Source: JANWVO01 sp037446555
Lineage (GTDB): Bacteria > Acidobacteriota > Terriglobia > Bryobacterales > Bryobacteraceae
Length of the DNA stretch: 64,000 nucleotides
Direction: 5' to 3'
NCBI GenBank assembly: GCA_037446555.1
Contig: JBBIIK010000019.1
Location: forward strand, 5,503-69,502
Both the position numbers and the translations under genes were made by a program. Under the pieces are notes generated by a model. That model saw nothing but the letters and a program-made list of their open reading frames with translations, searched no databases and was not told the DNA's origin. This document shows, one piece after another, positions 8,305 through 15,956 of this stretch (position 1 is its first letter; every line of letters starts with the position of its first letter).

Positions 8305-9731
8305 AGCTCACCATCCGTCCGGCGCCGGGCAAGCGCCTGTCTGACCAGCTCCAGCAGGCGGGAGTCGAGTTTCCGTGCGGGGGCGAAGGGATCTGTGGCG
8401 GCTGCCGCGTGCGCCTTCTGGAGGGCGAGATCCCCGTTACTGCCGCCATGCGCGAACAGCTCAGCGAGGGAGAGCTGCGCGAGGGCTGGCGGCTGGCGTG
8501 CTGTGCGCTCGCTTCCGCGCCTGTCACTGTGGAGGTGGAGCAGTGGTCGGCGCGGGTACTTTCCGACGAGGAAGAGGTCCCCGTGGAGCCGCGCGGCGGG
8601 TGGGGCGCGGCGGTGGACCTCGGCACGACGACGATCGCCGCGCAGCTCGTGAATCTCGAAACGGGCGAGGTGGAAGCGCTGGAGACGGCGCTGAACGGGC
8701 AGGCGCGCTTTGGCGCCGACGTGATGAGCCGGATCCAGCACGAGCTGCGGCAGCCGGGCGAACTGGGGCGCGTGATCCGCTCGCAGCTTGGCGCGATGCT
8801 CGGCAGGCTGGCGGGCGGGCGACCGCTGACGGAGGTCCTGGTGGCGGGCAACACGGCGATGCACCATCTGTTCAGCGGACTCGACGTCGCGCCACTGGCA
8901 TCAGCCCCGTTCCTCTCTCCGGCGACGGGCGCGCAGAGCTGGAAAGCTGCGGAGGTTGCGTGGGGCGCCGATACGGTGTTCCTGCCGTGCCTGGGAGGAT
9001 TTGTGGGCAGCGACCTGCTGGCCGGGCTGGCGGCGGCACGGCTCGACAAAAAACGGAATTGCCACGTTTTGTTTGATATCGGGACCAACGGCGAGATCGT
9101 GGCGGCGTCGCGCGCCCTCATCCGCTGCGCTTCCACGGCAGCGGGGCCGGCCTTCGAGGGAGGGCGCATCCGCTGCGGGATGCGCGCCTGCGAAGGGGCG
9201 ATCGACTCGGTGCGGATCGAGGACCGGCGGCTGGTGCCGCACGCGATCGGCGGCGGCGCGCCGCGCGGTATCTGCGGCAGCGGGCTGGTGGACGCGGTGG
9301 CGAAGGCGCTGGATCTCGGGCTGGTGCAACGCAACGGCAGGCTGGCGCATGGCGAAATCGCGCTGGCGGAGGGAGTCGTGATCACGCAATCCGACGTGCG
9401 GCAACTGCAACTGGCCAAGGGCGCGATGGCGGCAGGGCTGAAGCTGATGGCGCGGGATGCGCGGCAGCTGTTTCTCGCCGGGGCGTTCGGCAACTATCTG
9501 CACGCAGGCAGCGCGCGGCGCATCGGGCTGCTTCCGGAGGACGCCGAGGTGACGCCGGTGGGCAACGCAAGCCTGCGGGGCACGCGCGTGCTGCTGTTGT
9601 CGCCCTCCACGAGGGACGAGCAGGTGGCACGGATTCTGGTGGCGGCGGAGCACGTCGAGCTCGCCGGGATAGCCGGTTTCGAGGAGGTGTTCGCCGAAAG
9701 CATGGCGCTCGAGCCATACCAGCTGCGGTGA
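8301..9731 (+). CDS. ASKHA-domain 2Fe-2S protein, reductive activator of corrinoid proteins (RACo-like, DUF4445)
   Basis: A 476-residue protein with an N-terminal plant-type [2Fe-2S] ferredoxin domain (C26, C32, C35 and C67 or C68) followed by an actin/Hsp70-like ATPase core: AVDLGTTTIAAQLV (phosphate 1), VAGNTAMHHLF and FDIGTNGEIV. Proteins of this plan use ATP to re-reduce inactive Co(II) corrinoid to Co(I). It is shorter than most RACo proteins, with little linker between the domains. The start is the GTG at 8301, which overlaps the upstream stop (GTGA) and begins exactly at the ferredoxin fold; the frame stays open farther upstream without similarity. It closes the cluster and supplies the activation step that any B12 methyltransferase outside MetH needs. 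Confidence 0.9.
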   Translation: MKLTIRPAPGKRLSDQLQQAGVEFPCGGEGICGGCRVRLLEGEIPVTAAMREQLSEGELREGWRLACCALASAPVTVEVEQWSARVLSDEEEVPVEPRGGWGAAVDLGTTTIAAQLVNLETGEVEALETALNGQARFGADVMSRIQHELRQPGELGRVIRSQLGAMLGRLAGGRPLTEVLVAGNTAMHHLFSGLDVAPLASAPFLSPATGAQSWKAAEVAWGADTVFLPCLGGFVGSDLLAGLAAARLDKKRNCHVLFDIGTNGEIVAASRALIRCASTAAGPAFEGGRIRCGMRACEGAIDSVRIEDRRLVPHAIGGGAPRGICGSGLVDAVAKALDLGLVQRNGRLAHGEIALAEGVVITQSDVRQLQLAKGAMAAGLKLMARDARQLFLAGAFGNYLHAGSARRIGLLPEDAEVTPVGNASLRGTRVLLLSPSTRDEQVARILVAAEHVELAGIAGFEEVFAESMALEPYQLR

Positions 9732-9741
9732 CTGCGGTCAC
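9728..9741. promoter_or_regulatory. Crp/Fnr-type palindrome GTGAC-N4-GTCAC upstream of hemerythrin gene
   Basis: GTGACTGCGGTCAC is a perfect 5-bp-arm palindrome with the 14-bp layout of Crp/Fnr-family operators. Its centre is about 42 nt before the hemerythrin ATG and it overlaps the end of the activator gene. A second site of identical plan (GTGACCGGGGTCAC) lies at 11392-11405 before the radical SAM gene, and a Crp/Fnr gene is between 11455 and 12129. The paired sites are seen directly; that this regulator binds them is inferred. Confidence 0.6.
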
Positions 9742-9742
9742 A

Positions 9743-9761
9743 GCGCGCTGCGGCAGCGCGC
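9743..9761. repeat. GC-rich inverted repeat in hemerythrin leader
   Basis: Nine-base arms GCGCGCTGC (9743-9751) and GCAGCGCGC (9753-9761) sit one base apart between the palindrome and the hemerythrin ribosome site (AAGGA). With such a short spacer it may be an operator, or a hairpin with the inner bases opened, possibly marking the end of the methyltransferase cluster. There is no T-run, so it is not a clear terminator. Confidence 0.35.
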
Positions 9762-9776
9762 CGCCACCATAAGGAC

Positions 9777-10349
9777 ATGATCCCCGCAGAACAACTGTTC
9801 GGCGCGGTTGCCGCGCCTTCTCCCGAGAATGTGGAGGAGTTCCTGATGGCGTGCCACCGGCGGATCGAGCAACGGCTCGCCGCAATGGAGCGCGCCGCAG
9901 CGGCGCTGGATTCGAGTCGCGCAGAGGCCCTGGCGGCGCTGGAGGCGGCGCTCGCGTTTCTGGACACGAGCGGCGCCCTGCATACGGAAGACGAAGAAGA
10001 GAGCGTGTTCCCGCGCCTGCGGGCGCGGATGGAAGCCGGAGAGCGAACGTTTCTCGCCGGGCTGGAGCACGACCATGCCGAGGCGGGCATGATCCACCGC
10101 CGCCTGCGGGACCTTGTTTCGAAAGCGAAAGACGGGCCAGAGAACGACAGCGCGCTGCGCGGGGCAGTCGAAGAGATTGCGGCTCTCTACCGGCGTCACA
10201 TCGAAAGTGAAGACGCCACCTTGACGGCCTACTCGCGCGCTCTGTTTACGCCGCAGGAGCGCTCCGCGATTGCCGAGGAGATGCGGGCGCGGAGAAGCCT
10301 TGCGGGACATACGCACAGCGCGGATCGGCCGCCAGAAAGTCGCCCGTGA
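9777..10349 (+). CDS. Hemerythrin HHE-domain protein
   Basis: A 190-residue four-helix di-iron protein. The expected ligands are spaced along it: H27 (helix 1), H69 and E73 in HTEDEE, H98/H100 in EHDH, and H141 and E145 in HIESED. HHE proteins bind O2 or NO, or help repair iron-sulfur clusters under nitrosative stress. AAGGA precedes the ATG, and a Crp/Fnr-type palindrome lies about 42 nt upstream. The 3' end overlaps the convergent radical SAM gene by 104 nt; the overlap encodes the normal closing helix (TPQERSAIAEEMRARR) and a disordered tail, so both genes appear real. Probably a nitric oxide or oxygen response protein of this module. Confidence 0.87.
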   Translation: MIPAEQLFGAVAAPSPENVEEFLMACHRRIEQRLAAMERAAAALDSSRAEALAALEAALAFLDTSGALHTEDEEESVFPRLRARMEAGERTFLAGLEHDHAEAGMIHRRLRDLVSKAKDGPENDSALRGAVEEIAALYRRHIESEDATLTAYSRALFTPQERSAIAEEMRARRSLAGHTHSADRPPESRP

Positions 10350-11343
10350 TCGCCCACGCACGGGAGCGGGAGCCGCCGCAAAGATTGCGGTACTCGCAGG
10401 CGCCGCATTTGCCGCCGAGCGCGTCGCCGTTGCGGAGCACGCGGAACAGGCGCGAGTTCCGGTAGGCGTCCGCCAGCCGGACATTTCTCACATTGCCGGC
10501 GGAGATTTCCAGAAAACCGGAGGGGTAAATCTCCCCGGTGTGAGAGATAAAGAGCAGCCCTTTTCCGTCGTTGATGCCCGCCTTGCGGGCGATGGTGCCA
10601 GCGGAGGCGAGGGCGGGAGCAGCGCCGGAGGCCTTGCGCCGCTGCGCGGCGAAGCGGCGGTAGTGCTGCGCCTCGGTGGTCTTGATGTCGAAGGGCGCAG
10701 TCAGGGAAGTCCGGTAGAGGAACTCGAAAACCAGCTCGTATTCTTCGGCGGTGAGATCGTCTTCGAGCTGGGCGCGTCCGGTGAGGACCAGGAAGAAGAC
10801 GCTCCACAGCCAGGCGCCGCTTTCGCCGACGAGCGCGGCGATGCGCTCCAGCGAACGGAAATTGCGGCGTGTCACCGTGGTGTTGATCTGCGTTTCGAGC
10901 CCAGCTTCGCGGGCCGCGCGCAGGGCTTCGAGCGTGATGCGGAAGCTGCCTTCGACGCCGCGGAAGCCGTCGTGCTGCGCGGCATCGGCGCCGTCAAGGC
11001 TCACCGCGATGCGGGCGACGCCGGCGTCGCGGAAGCGCCGCACGGCATCCGGCGTGAGCAGCGGAGTGGCGCTGGGCGTGATGGTGGTGCGCAGGCCCGC
11101 GGCGACACTCATGCGGAGCAGATCGAAGAGATCCTCGCGTTTCAAGGGATCGCCGCCGGTGAAAACGAGGAGCGGATCGCCGAACTCGCGAATCTGGCGG
11201 ATGAGTTCTTTCGCGCCGGCGCCGTCGAGCTCCGCCGGGTGGCGCTGCGGTTGCGCCGAGGCGCGGCAGTGGCGGCAGGCGAGATCGCACGCCTGTGTGA
11301 CCTCCCAAATGACGAGGAACGGGGACTCGGAGAAGTCTCGCAT
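10246..11343 (-). CDS. Radical SAM/SPASM protein, heme-biosynthesis (AhbC/NirJ/TIGR04053) type
   Basis: A 365-residue radical SAM enzyme. The N-terminal CDLACRHC binds the [4Fe-4S] cluster that cleaves SAM, followed by FTGGDPL. The C-terminal auxiliary-cluster motif CGACEYRNLCGGSRSRA, then DPRC, is that of the enzymes that remodel heme or siroheme side chains (NirJ, AhbC, AhbD) and of the related TIGR04053 group. No other heme d1 or alternative heme genes are in the window, so the exact reaction is open. A 14-bp palindrome lies about 55 nt upstream and the Crp/Fnr gene is the next gene upstream on the same strand. Its last 104 nt overlap the hemerythrin gene on the other strand. Confidence 0.85.
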   Translation of the reverse strand: MRDFSESPFLVIWEVTQACDLACRHCRASAQPQRHPAELDGAGAKELIRQIREFGDPLLVFTGGDPLKREDLFDLLRMSVAAGLRTTITPSATPLLTPDAVRRFRDAGVARIAVSLDGADAAQHDGFRGVEGSFRITLEALRAAREAGLETQINTTVTRRNFRSLERIAALVGESGAWLWSVFFLVLTGRAQLEDDLTAEEYELVFEFLYRTSLTAPFDIKTTEAQHYRRFAAQRRKASGAAPALASAGTIARKAGINDGKGLLFISHTGEIYPSGFLEISAGNVRNVRLADAYRNSRLFRVLRNGDALGGKCGACEYRNLCGGSRSRAWAITGDFLAADPRCAYVPQGFSAPASPRQSRSAPAA

Positions 11344-11391
11344 GGGCTGCTCTCTACTTCTCCAGAATCAGGCCGCCGCGGCGGGGAAACA

Positions 11392-11405
11392 GTGACCGGG
11401 GTCAC
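11392..11405. promoter_or_regulatory. Crp/Fnr-type palindrome GTGAC-N4-GTCAC upstream of radical SAM gene
   Basis: GTGACCGGGGTCAC, the same layout as the site at 9728-9741, lies in the 111-nt gap between the Crp/Fnr gene and the radical SAM gene, centred about 55 nt before the radical SAM start. Two matching palindromes beside one Crp/Fnr gene within 2.5 kb are unlikely by chance. Confidence 0.62.
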
Positions 11406-11454
11406 GGACTTTCGCGGGCGGGAGGCGCAGATTGTAGATGCGATGGCGGCCGCG

Positions 11455-12129
11455 TCAGAATTCGGTTTCGGCTTCGGCGCGGAGAGCGTCGGGATCGGCG
11501 ATCACAATCTGGCGACGTTCGATGCGGATCATGCCCTCGGCCTGGAAGCGCGACAGGTTGCGGCTGACCACTTCGCGCACGGTGCCGAGACGCATGGCGA
11601 GTTCCTCATGCGTGAGCGGCGCGGTTTCCATTTCGCCGCGCTCCCAGGAGTCGAGCAGGAGGCGCGCGAGGCGCTGGCGCACGCTGCCGAAGGTGATCGC
11701 CTCGATCAAGCCGACCAACTGGCGCAGGCGGCGCCCGAGGATGGCGAAGACGCGCAGCGGCACTTCGGGGTGCTGAAGGCAGAAGCGGCGGAAGTCCTCT
11801 TTGCGGATCAGGTAGGCAGTGAGGGGCGTGAGCGCGCGCACGGTAGCGGGGTAGTCGCCCTCCTCGAACAGAGGGACCTCGGCGACGGAAGAGGGCGCGG
11901 AATCCATGGCCAGCATGATTTCACGCCCGGTCTGGCTGGTCTTGCAGATCTTGACCGCCCCCTCGCCGAGGACGTAGATTCCCTCGCAGGGATCGCCTTC
12001 GTAGAAGAGCGTTTCGCCGGCTTGGAACCGCTTTTCGACGGCGAGCGCGGCGAGCTGGAGACAGACGTCCTTCGGGAGGGTGCGGAACAGGGGCGTGGTG
12101 CGGAAGGTTTCCTGCTTGCGCGCATCCAT
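11455..12129 (-). CDS. Crp/Fnr family transcriptional regulator
   Basis: A 224-residue regulator: a cyclic-nucleotide-type beta-roll sensor (about 10-125), a dimer helix and a winged helix-turn-helix with the recognition segment LGTVREVVSRNLSRF. R185, E186 and R190 align with R180, E181 and R185 of E. coli CRP, the residues that read GTGA, while S189 matches FNR; this fits the nearby GTGAC half-sites. There is no N-terminal cysteine cluster, so it is not an oxygen-sensing FNR; heme-based NO sensing as in DNR/HcpR proteins is possible but not shown. The start codon is only 11 nt from that of the divergent ferredoxin gene and has no clear ribosome site. Confidence 0.88.
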   Translation of the reverse strand: MDARKQETFRTTPLFRTLPKDVCLQLAALAVEKRFQAGETLFYEGDPCEGIYVLGEGAVKICKTSQTGREIMLAMDSAPSSVAEVPLFEEGDYPATVRALTPLTAYLIRKEDFRRFCLQHPEVPLRVFAILGRRLRQLVGLIEAITFGSVRQRLARLLLDSWERGEMETAPLTHEELAMRLGTVREVVSRNLSRFQAEGMIRIERRQIVIADPDALRAEAETEF

Positions 12130-12140
12130 GCGGAGGAACC

Positions 12141-12365
12141 GTGAACCTGCGGATCAGCCTTCAATGTACCGTTTGCGGGGCTTGCGCGGCAATTTGCCCG
12201 GACGGCGCGATGCTTCGGGTGAGAAAGCGGATCCAGAATGACCCCGCGCGATGCCACGCCTGTGACGGACTGGAAAAGCCTGTCTGCGAAGCGCACTGCC
12301 CGGCAGGGGCGATCCGTGACGTGGAAGTGGGAAAGAGCGGGAAGGAAGAGAGGACGAAAAGATGA
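12141..12365 (+). CDS. 2x[4Fe-4S] ferredoxin-like protein
   Basis: A 74-residue protein with two cluster motifs: CTVCGACAAICP near the N terminus and CHACDGLEKPVCEAHCP in the second half, where the larger spacing between the second and third cysteines is an insertion also found in some ferredoxins of anaerobic modules. It ends in a basic tail (GKEERTKR). The start is GTG with GGAGGA 5 nt upstream. It is divergent from the Crp/Fnr gene by 11 nt and overlaps the cupin gene by ATGA. A role as electron donor to the neighbouring radical SAM enzyme is plausible. Confidence 0.83.
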   Translation: MNLRISLQCTVCGACAAICPDGAMLRVRKRIQNDPARCHACDGLEKPVCEAHCPAGAIRDVEVGKSGKEERTKR

Positions 12366-12694
12366 GCGAGCCCTATTTCTATTTCGAGGATTTGAGGGAG
12401 CATGCGGCACTGCCGGCGAACGGCATTCTGAGCCGCACGCTGCATGCCGATGGGATAACCAAGATCATCCAGTTTTGTTTCGCCCCGGGGCAGGAGCTGT
12501 CGGCGCACACGGCGCCTGTGCCGGCGCTGCTCTATTTCGCGCAGGGAGAGGCGGAGCTGCAGCTCGGCGAAGACGTGAAAAATGTGCGGGAGGGGGCACT
12601 GGCGTACATGGCGCCGCGGCTCGAGCATGCCATCCGCGCGAAGACGGAAGTCGTGATGCTGCTTGTCATGTTCCGCGAATCTTCCAAAGGCTGA
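12362..12694 (+). CDS. Cupin-domain protein
   Basis: A 110-residue single-domain cupin with the two conserved motifs in relaxed form: PGQELSAHTAP...ALLYFAQGEAEL, and REGALAYMAPRLEHAI. The likely metal ligands are H48 and a later His/Glu, fewer than in typical dioxygenase cupins, so a sensor or binding role is as likely as catalysis. It is translationally coupled to the ferredoxin (ATGA overlap). Function is not known; the position beside ferredoxin, Crp/Fnr regulator and hemerythrin suggests a redox or gas stress response. Confidence 0.78.
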   Translation: MSEPYFYFEDLREHAALPANGILSRTLHADGITKIIQFCFAPGQELSAHTAPVPALLYFAQGEAELQLGEDVKNVREGALAYMAPRLEHAIRAKTEVVMLLVMFRESSKG

Positions 12695-12743
12695 CCGGCG
12701 GGCGCTGGCGGGGGATGCGCCTCCGGGGATAATACGGGAAGAG

Positions 12744-15700
12744 ATGGCGCATCCTGAGCCTTTTCCCGGATTCCTGGACACGGAACAAGAGGCGGCGGTT
12801 CGACGCGAGAATCAGGACGTGTGCGTGGTGGCCGGGCCGGGCTCGGGCAAGACGCGCGTTCTGGTGGAACGCTTTGCCTGGCTGGTGCTCGAGCGCGGAT
12901 GCGATCCCGAGCGGATCCTGGCGATCACCTTCACCGAAAAAGCCGCCAACGAGCTCAAAGAGAGACTGGCGCGCCGGTTTGCCGAACGCCCTGACCTTCG
13001 GCAGAAGGTGGAGCGGGCCCAGATCTCCACAATTCATGCCTTCTGCCACGCCATCCTGCGCGAGCATGCGCTGGCGGCTGGGCTCGATCCGCAATTTGAA
13101 GTGCTGGACGATGTGGAGGCGGCAACGCTGCGGTTCGAGGCGATGTCGCGCACGCTGGACGAGATCGCGAGGGAGAAGAAAGAGGATTTCCTGCGACTGG
13201 CGGAGGTTTGGCCTGCGGCAGGCATGGCGGGCGCGCTGCTGGCGGTGCACGATGCGATGCGGGCGGCCGGGAAGCTGGAGATGGCGCTCGCTCCGCTCCC
13301 GGCCGACGATGCCATCGAGAAATCGCGGCAGGAAATTGCCCGCCTGGTCGGCGAGGCCATTCACAACGCGCAACCGACGACAGACAATCGCCGGCAGAGA
13401 CTGGCGCAGATCCGTGCGCTGGAGGCGCAAATTCCCGGACTTGCACCGCCAGAGCTGGCGGAGCACGTCCATGGCATCAACGTTCAGGGAGCAGAGCGGG
13501 GCGTCAGCGCGGCCGTGAAGGCGGCGCGGGAAGCGGCAGAGCGGCTGATTTCGTCGTGGGTGATGGAGTTGTACCGGCCGCAGCGAGAACTGCTGACGGA
13601 AATCCTCCGGCGGTTCGACGAGGAGTCGCGCGAGATGCGGCGGGAGCGCGGCGGACTGGATTACACCGATTTAGAGGAGTTCGCCCTCAGGCTGCTGCGG
13701 GAAAACGAAGGGGCGCGGCGCGCCGTGGCGGAGCGCTTCGAGCACATTCTGATGGATGAATTGCAGGACACCAATCCCCTGCAATGGGAGATTCTCAGCC
13801 AGATCCGGCAGCCGGGGCGATTCTTCGCCGTAGGGGATGTCAACCAATCCATCTACGGGTTCCGGCACGCAGAGCCGCAGGTTTTCCGGGATTTTCAGAA
13901 GGAAATCGAAGACAAAGGCAGGGTGGTGGACCGCCTGAAGAGGAATTACCGGACCCGCCCGGAGATTCTGCGGGCGGTGGAAGAGATTCTGGTCCGGAGC
14001 CAGCGCCCGGGAATCGAGCCTCACGAGTTTCATGCGGAAGCCCGGTATGGTGAGGGCGAACGGCCCTATGTCGAGGTGTATTGTGTGGCGACGGCGGGCA
14101 ACCGGGAAGAGGCACCGGACGTGATGCCGTGGCTGGCGGCGCGGCTGGCGGAGCTGCACGGACAACCGCTGGCCAGTGAGGGGCGGAAGGCGCTGTTCAG
14201 CGACATGGCCGTGTTTGTGCGAAATTCCAATGCCTTCGGGGCGCTGGAAGAGGCACTGAAGCGCTATTCCATTCCCTACGTCATCACGGGCGGCAATACG
14301 TTTTTCGACGCGCAGGAAGTCGTGGACCTGATGAATTTCCTTCGCGTTTTGGCATTTCCGGAGGATGAAATCGCTCTGTATTCCCTGCTTCGTTCGCCGT
14401 TTTTCGGCGTAAGCGACGAGGAGCTGTTCGAACGCAGGCTTGCGAGGCGGCTGGCAAGCTTGGATGAAGGGGAGATTCTGGGGCGCTACCGGGAGCTTGC
14501 GGGCTCGCTTCCACTGGCGGCGGTGCTCGCACGGGCCATGGATGAGACGGGATACGGCGCGCAGTTGTCCGTTCCGGAGCTTGGGAACGCGGAGAAGCTG
14601 CTGTCGCTGCTGGACCGCCTGGAGCAGAAAGGACGCAGGGACGCCGCGGCGGTTGCCGGGGAACTCGAGGGGCTGCGCGGGTCGGCGAAGGAGTCCAACG
14701 CGCCCGCGCTCGAGGCGGGCGACGCGGTGCAGCTGATGACGATCCACAAGGCGAAGGGGCTGGAGTTTCCGATCGTGGCGGTGGCAGCGCTGGAGAAAAG
14801 AGGAAGGACCGATTCCATGCCGGCGGCATATCATCCGGAGAGCGGCCTCGGTTTCAAGTGGATTGCACCCGACGGGGAAAAACACGGCGACTGCATTTTT
14901 GAGGATGCCCGCGAGAGGATCAAGAAGAAGGACGAGCTGGAGCGGGACAGGCTGCTGTATGTAGCGATGACGCGCGCCAAGGAGAGACTGATCCTGGCTT
15001 TCACCCGTTCCGGCAACCGCACGGAGGAGTGGCCGAATCTGGTTCTCATGGGACTGGGCCTGGAGATCCCGGGCGAGGATGGCGGCAGCGCCGCCAATGA
15101 GCTGGCTTCGATCCGCCGCATTCAGGGGCTCCCGGAGCCGCCCGCGGTGCAGCTCGAGAATGCGGGGACGACGGAAGTTGTGACAGACCGGCTGGATTCT
15201 GCCGGCGAAGCGCCGTCGGAAGCCGCCGTGACGGCGCTTGCAACTTTCGCGCAGTGTCCGAGACGCTACCTGCTCCACTCGGCGCTGCGTTGGCCCGTGG
15301 CGCCATCGGGCGGAGGAGAGGGCATCGAACTTGGGACCGAGGTGCACGAATACCTGGCGGGGGCGCGCGAGGAGGTCCCGGAAGAGGCGCGGGAGCTGGC
15401 GCGCGTGTTTCAGACCAGCGGGCTGGCGCGGCGGGCAGAGCGCGCGCGAGAGAAGCAGCACGAGATGGATTTTCTGGTGGAACTGAACGGCACGCTGCTG
15501 CGGGGACAGATCGACTTGTGGTTCGACGAGGGCAACGGGCCGGTGCTGGTCGATTACAAGACGGACCGCTACCTGAACGAGAGCCGCACGCGCGGTTACG
15601 AATTGCAGTTGCGGTTGTATGCGGCAGCGCTCGAAAAGCTCAAGTCGAAGAAAGTGGCCGAGGCGTGGCTGTTTCCGCTGCGCGAGAGGCAGCCGCACCG

Positions 15701-15869
15701 GGTGGATGTCTCCGGGGACAAGATCGGGGAGGCCATGGAAGTGCTGCGGGAGTGGCAGGAAGCGGAGCGGCGCGGCGAATTTCCGGTGCGGGAATCGGAG
15801 GATTGCCAGTGGTGCCCGTTTGCGGGGGGCGCGTGTCCGGTGCAGCCGCGGCGCGGGCCGGGCTTGTAG
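12744..15869 (+). CDS. UvrD/AddA-family helicase with C-terminal PD-(D/E)XK iron-sulfur nuclease
   Basis: A 1041-residue superfamily 1A helicase-nuclease for double-strand break processing. Helicase motifs: GPGSGKT (31-37), DELQDTNPLQ (about 337), VGDVNQSIYGFRHAEP, RLKRNYRTRPEIL, MTIHKAKGLEF (about 665) and YVAMTRAKERL (about 739). The nuclease domain has GTEVHEYL, LRGQIDLWFDE and LVDYKTD. Four cysteines, one in FAQCPRRYLL (about 837) and three in CQWCPFAGGAC (about 1021-1029), form the iron-sulfur staple known in AddB, Cas4 and Dna2-type nucleases. No AddB/RexB partner is in the window. The ATG at 12744 follows GGGAAGAG and gives the normal N terminus; an in-frame ATG at 12663 would overlap the cupin gene. 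Confidence 0.88.
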   Translation: MAHPEPFPGFLDTEQEAAVRRENQDVCVVAGPGSGKTRVLVERFAWLVLERGCDPERILAITFTEKAANELKERLARRFAERPDLRQKVERAQISTIHAFCHAILREHALAAGLDPQFEVLDDVEAATLRFEAMSRTLDEIAREKKEDFLRLAEVWPAAGMAGALLAVHDAMRAAGKLEMALAPLPADDAIEKSRQEIARLVGEAIHNAQPTTDNRRQRLAQIRALEAQIPGLAPPELAEHVHGINVQGAERGVSAAVKAAREAAERLISSWVMELYRPQRELLTEILRRFDEESREMRRERGGLDYTDLEEFALRLLRENEGARRAVAERFEHILMDELQDTNPLQWEILSQIRQPGRFFAVGDVNQSIYGFRHAEPQVFRDFQKEIEDKGRVVDRLKRNYRTRPEILRAVEEILVRSQRPGIEPHEFHAEARYGEGERPYVEVYCVATAGNREEAPDVMPWLAARLAELHGQPLASEGRKALFSDMAVFVRNSNAFGALEEALKRYSIPYVITGGNTFFDAQEVVDLMNFLRVLAFPEDEIALYSLLRSPFFGVSDEELFERRLARRLASLDEGEILGRYRELAGSLPLAAVLARAMDETGYGAQLSVPELGNAEKLLSLLDRLEQKGRRDAAAVAGELEGLRGSAKESNAPALEAGDAVQLMTIHKAKGLEFPIVAVAALEKRGRTDSMPAAYHPESGLGFKWIAPDGEKHGDCIFEDARERIKKKDELERDRLLYVAMTRAKERLILAFTRSGNRTEEWPNLVLMGLGLEIPGEDGGSAANELASIRRIQGLPEPPAVQLENAGTTEVVTDRLDSAGEAPSEAAVTALATFAQCPRRYLLHSALRWPVAPSGGGEGIELGTEVHEYLAGAREEVPEEARELARVFQTSGLARRAERAREKQHEMDFLVELNGTLLRGQIDLWFDEGNGPVLVDYKTDRYLNESRTRGYELQLRLYAAALEKLKSKKVAEAWLFPLRERQPHRVDVSGDKIGEAMEVLREWQEAERRGEFPVRESEDCQWCPFAGGACPVQPRRGPGL

Positions 15870-15956
15870 ACTGCGTGGGGAAGGGTTTATTCTCAACACT
15901 TGGACGCCCTCGCGGCGCGGCCGCCGCGCTGCCGGAACAGGGGAGGGGAATCACTG

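Noticed and set aside
12663..12743. In-frame ATG extension of the AddA-like helicase
   Set aside because: It would overlap the cupin gene and has no ribosome site; the ATG at 12744 fits the family N terminus.
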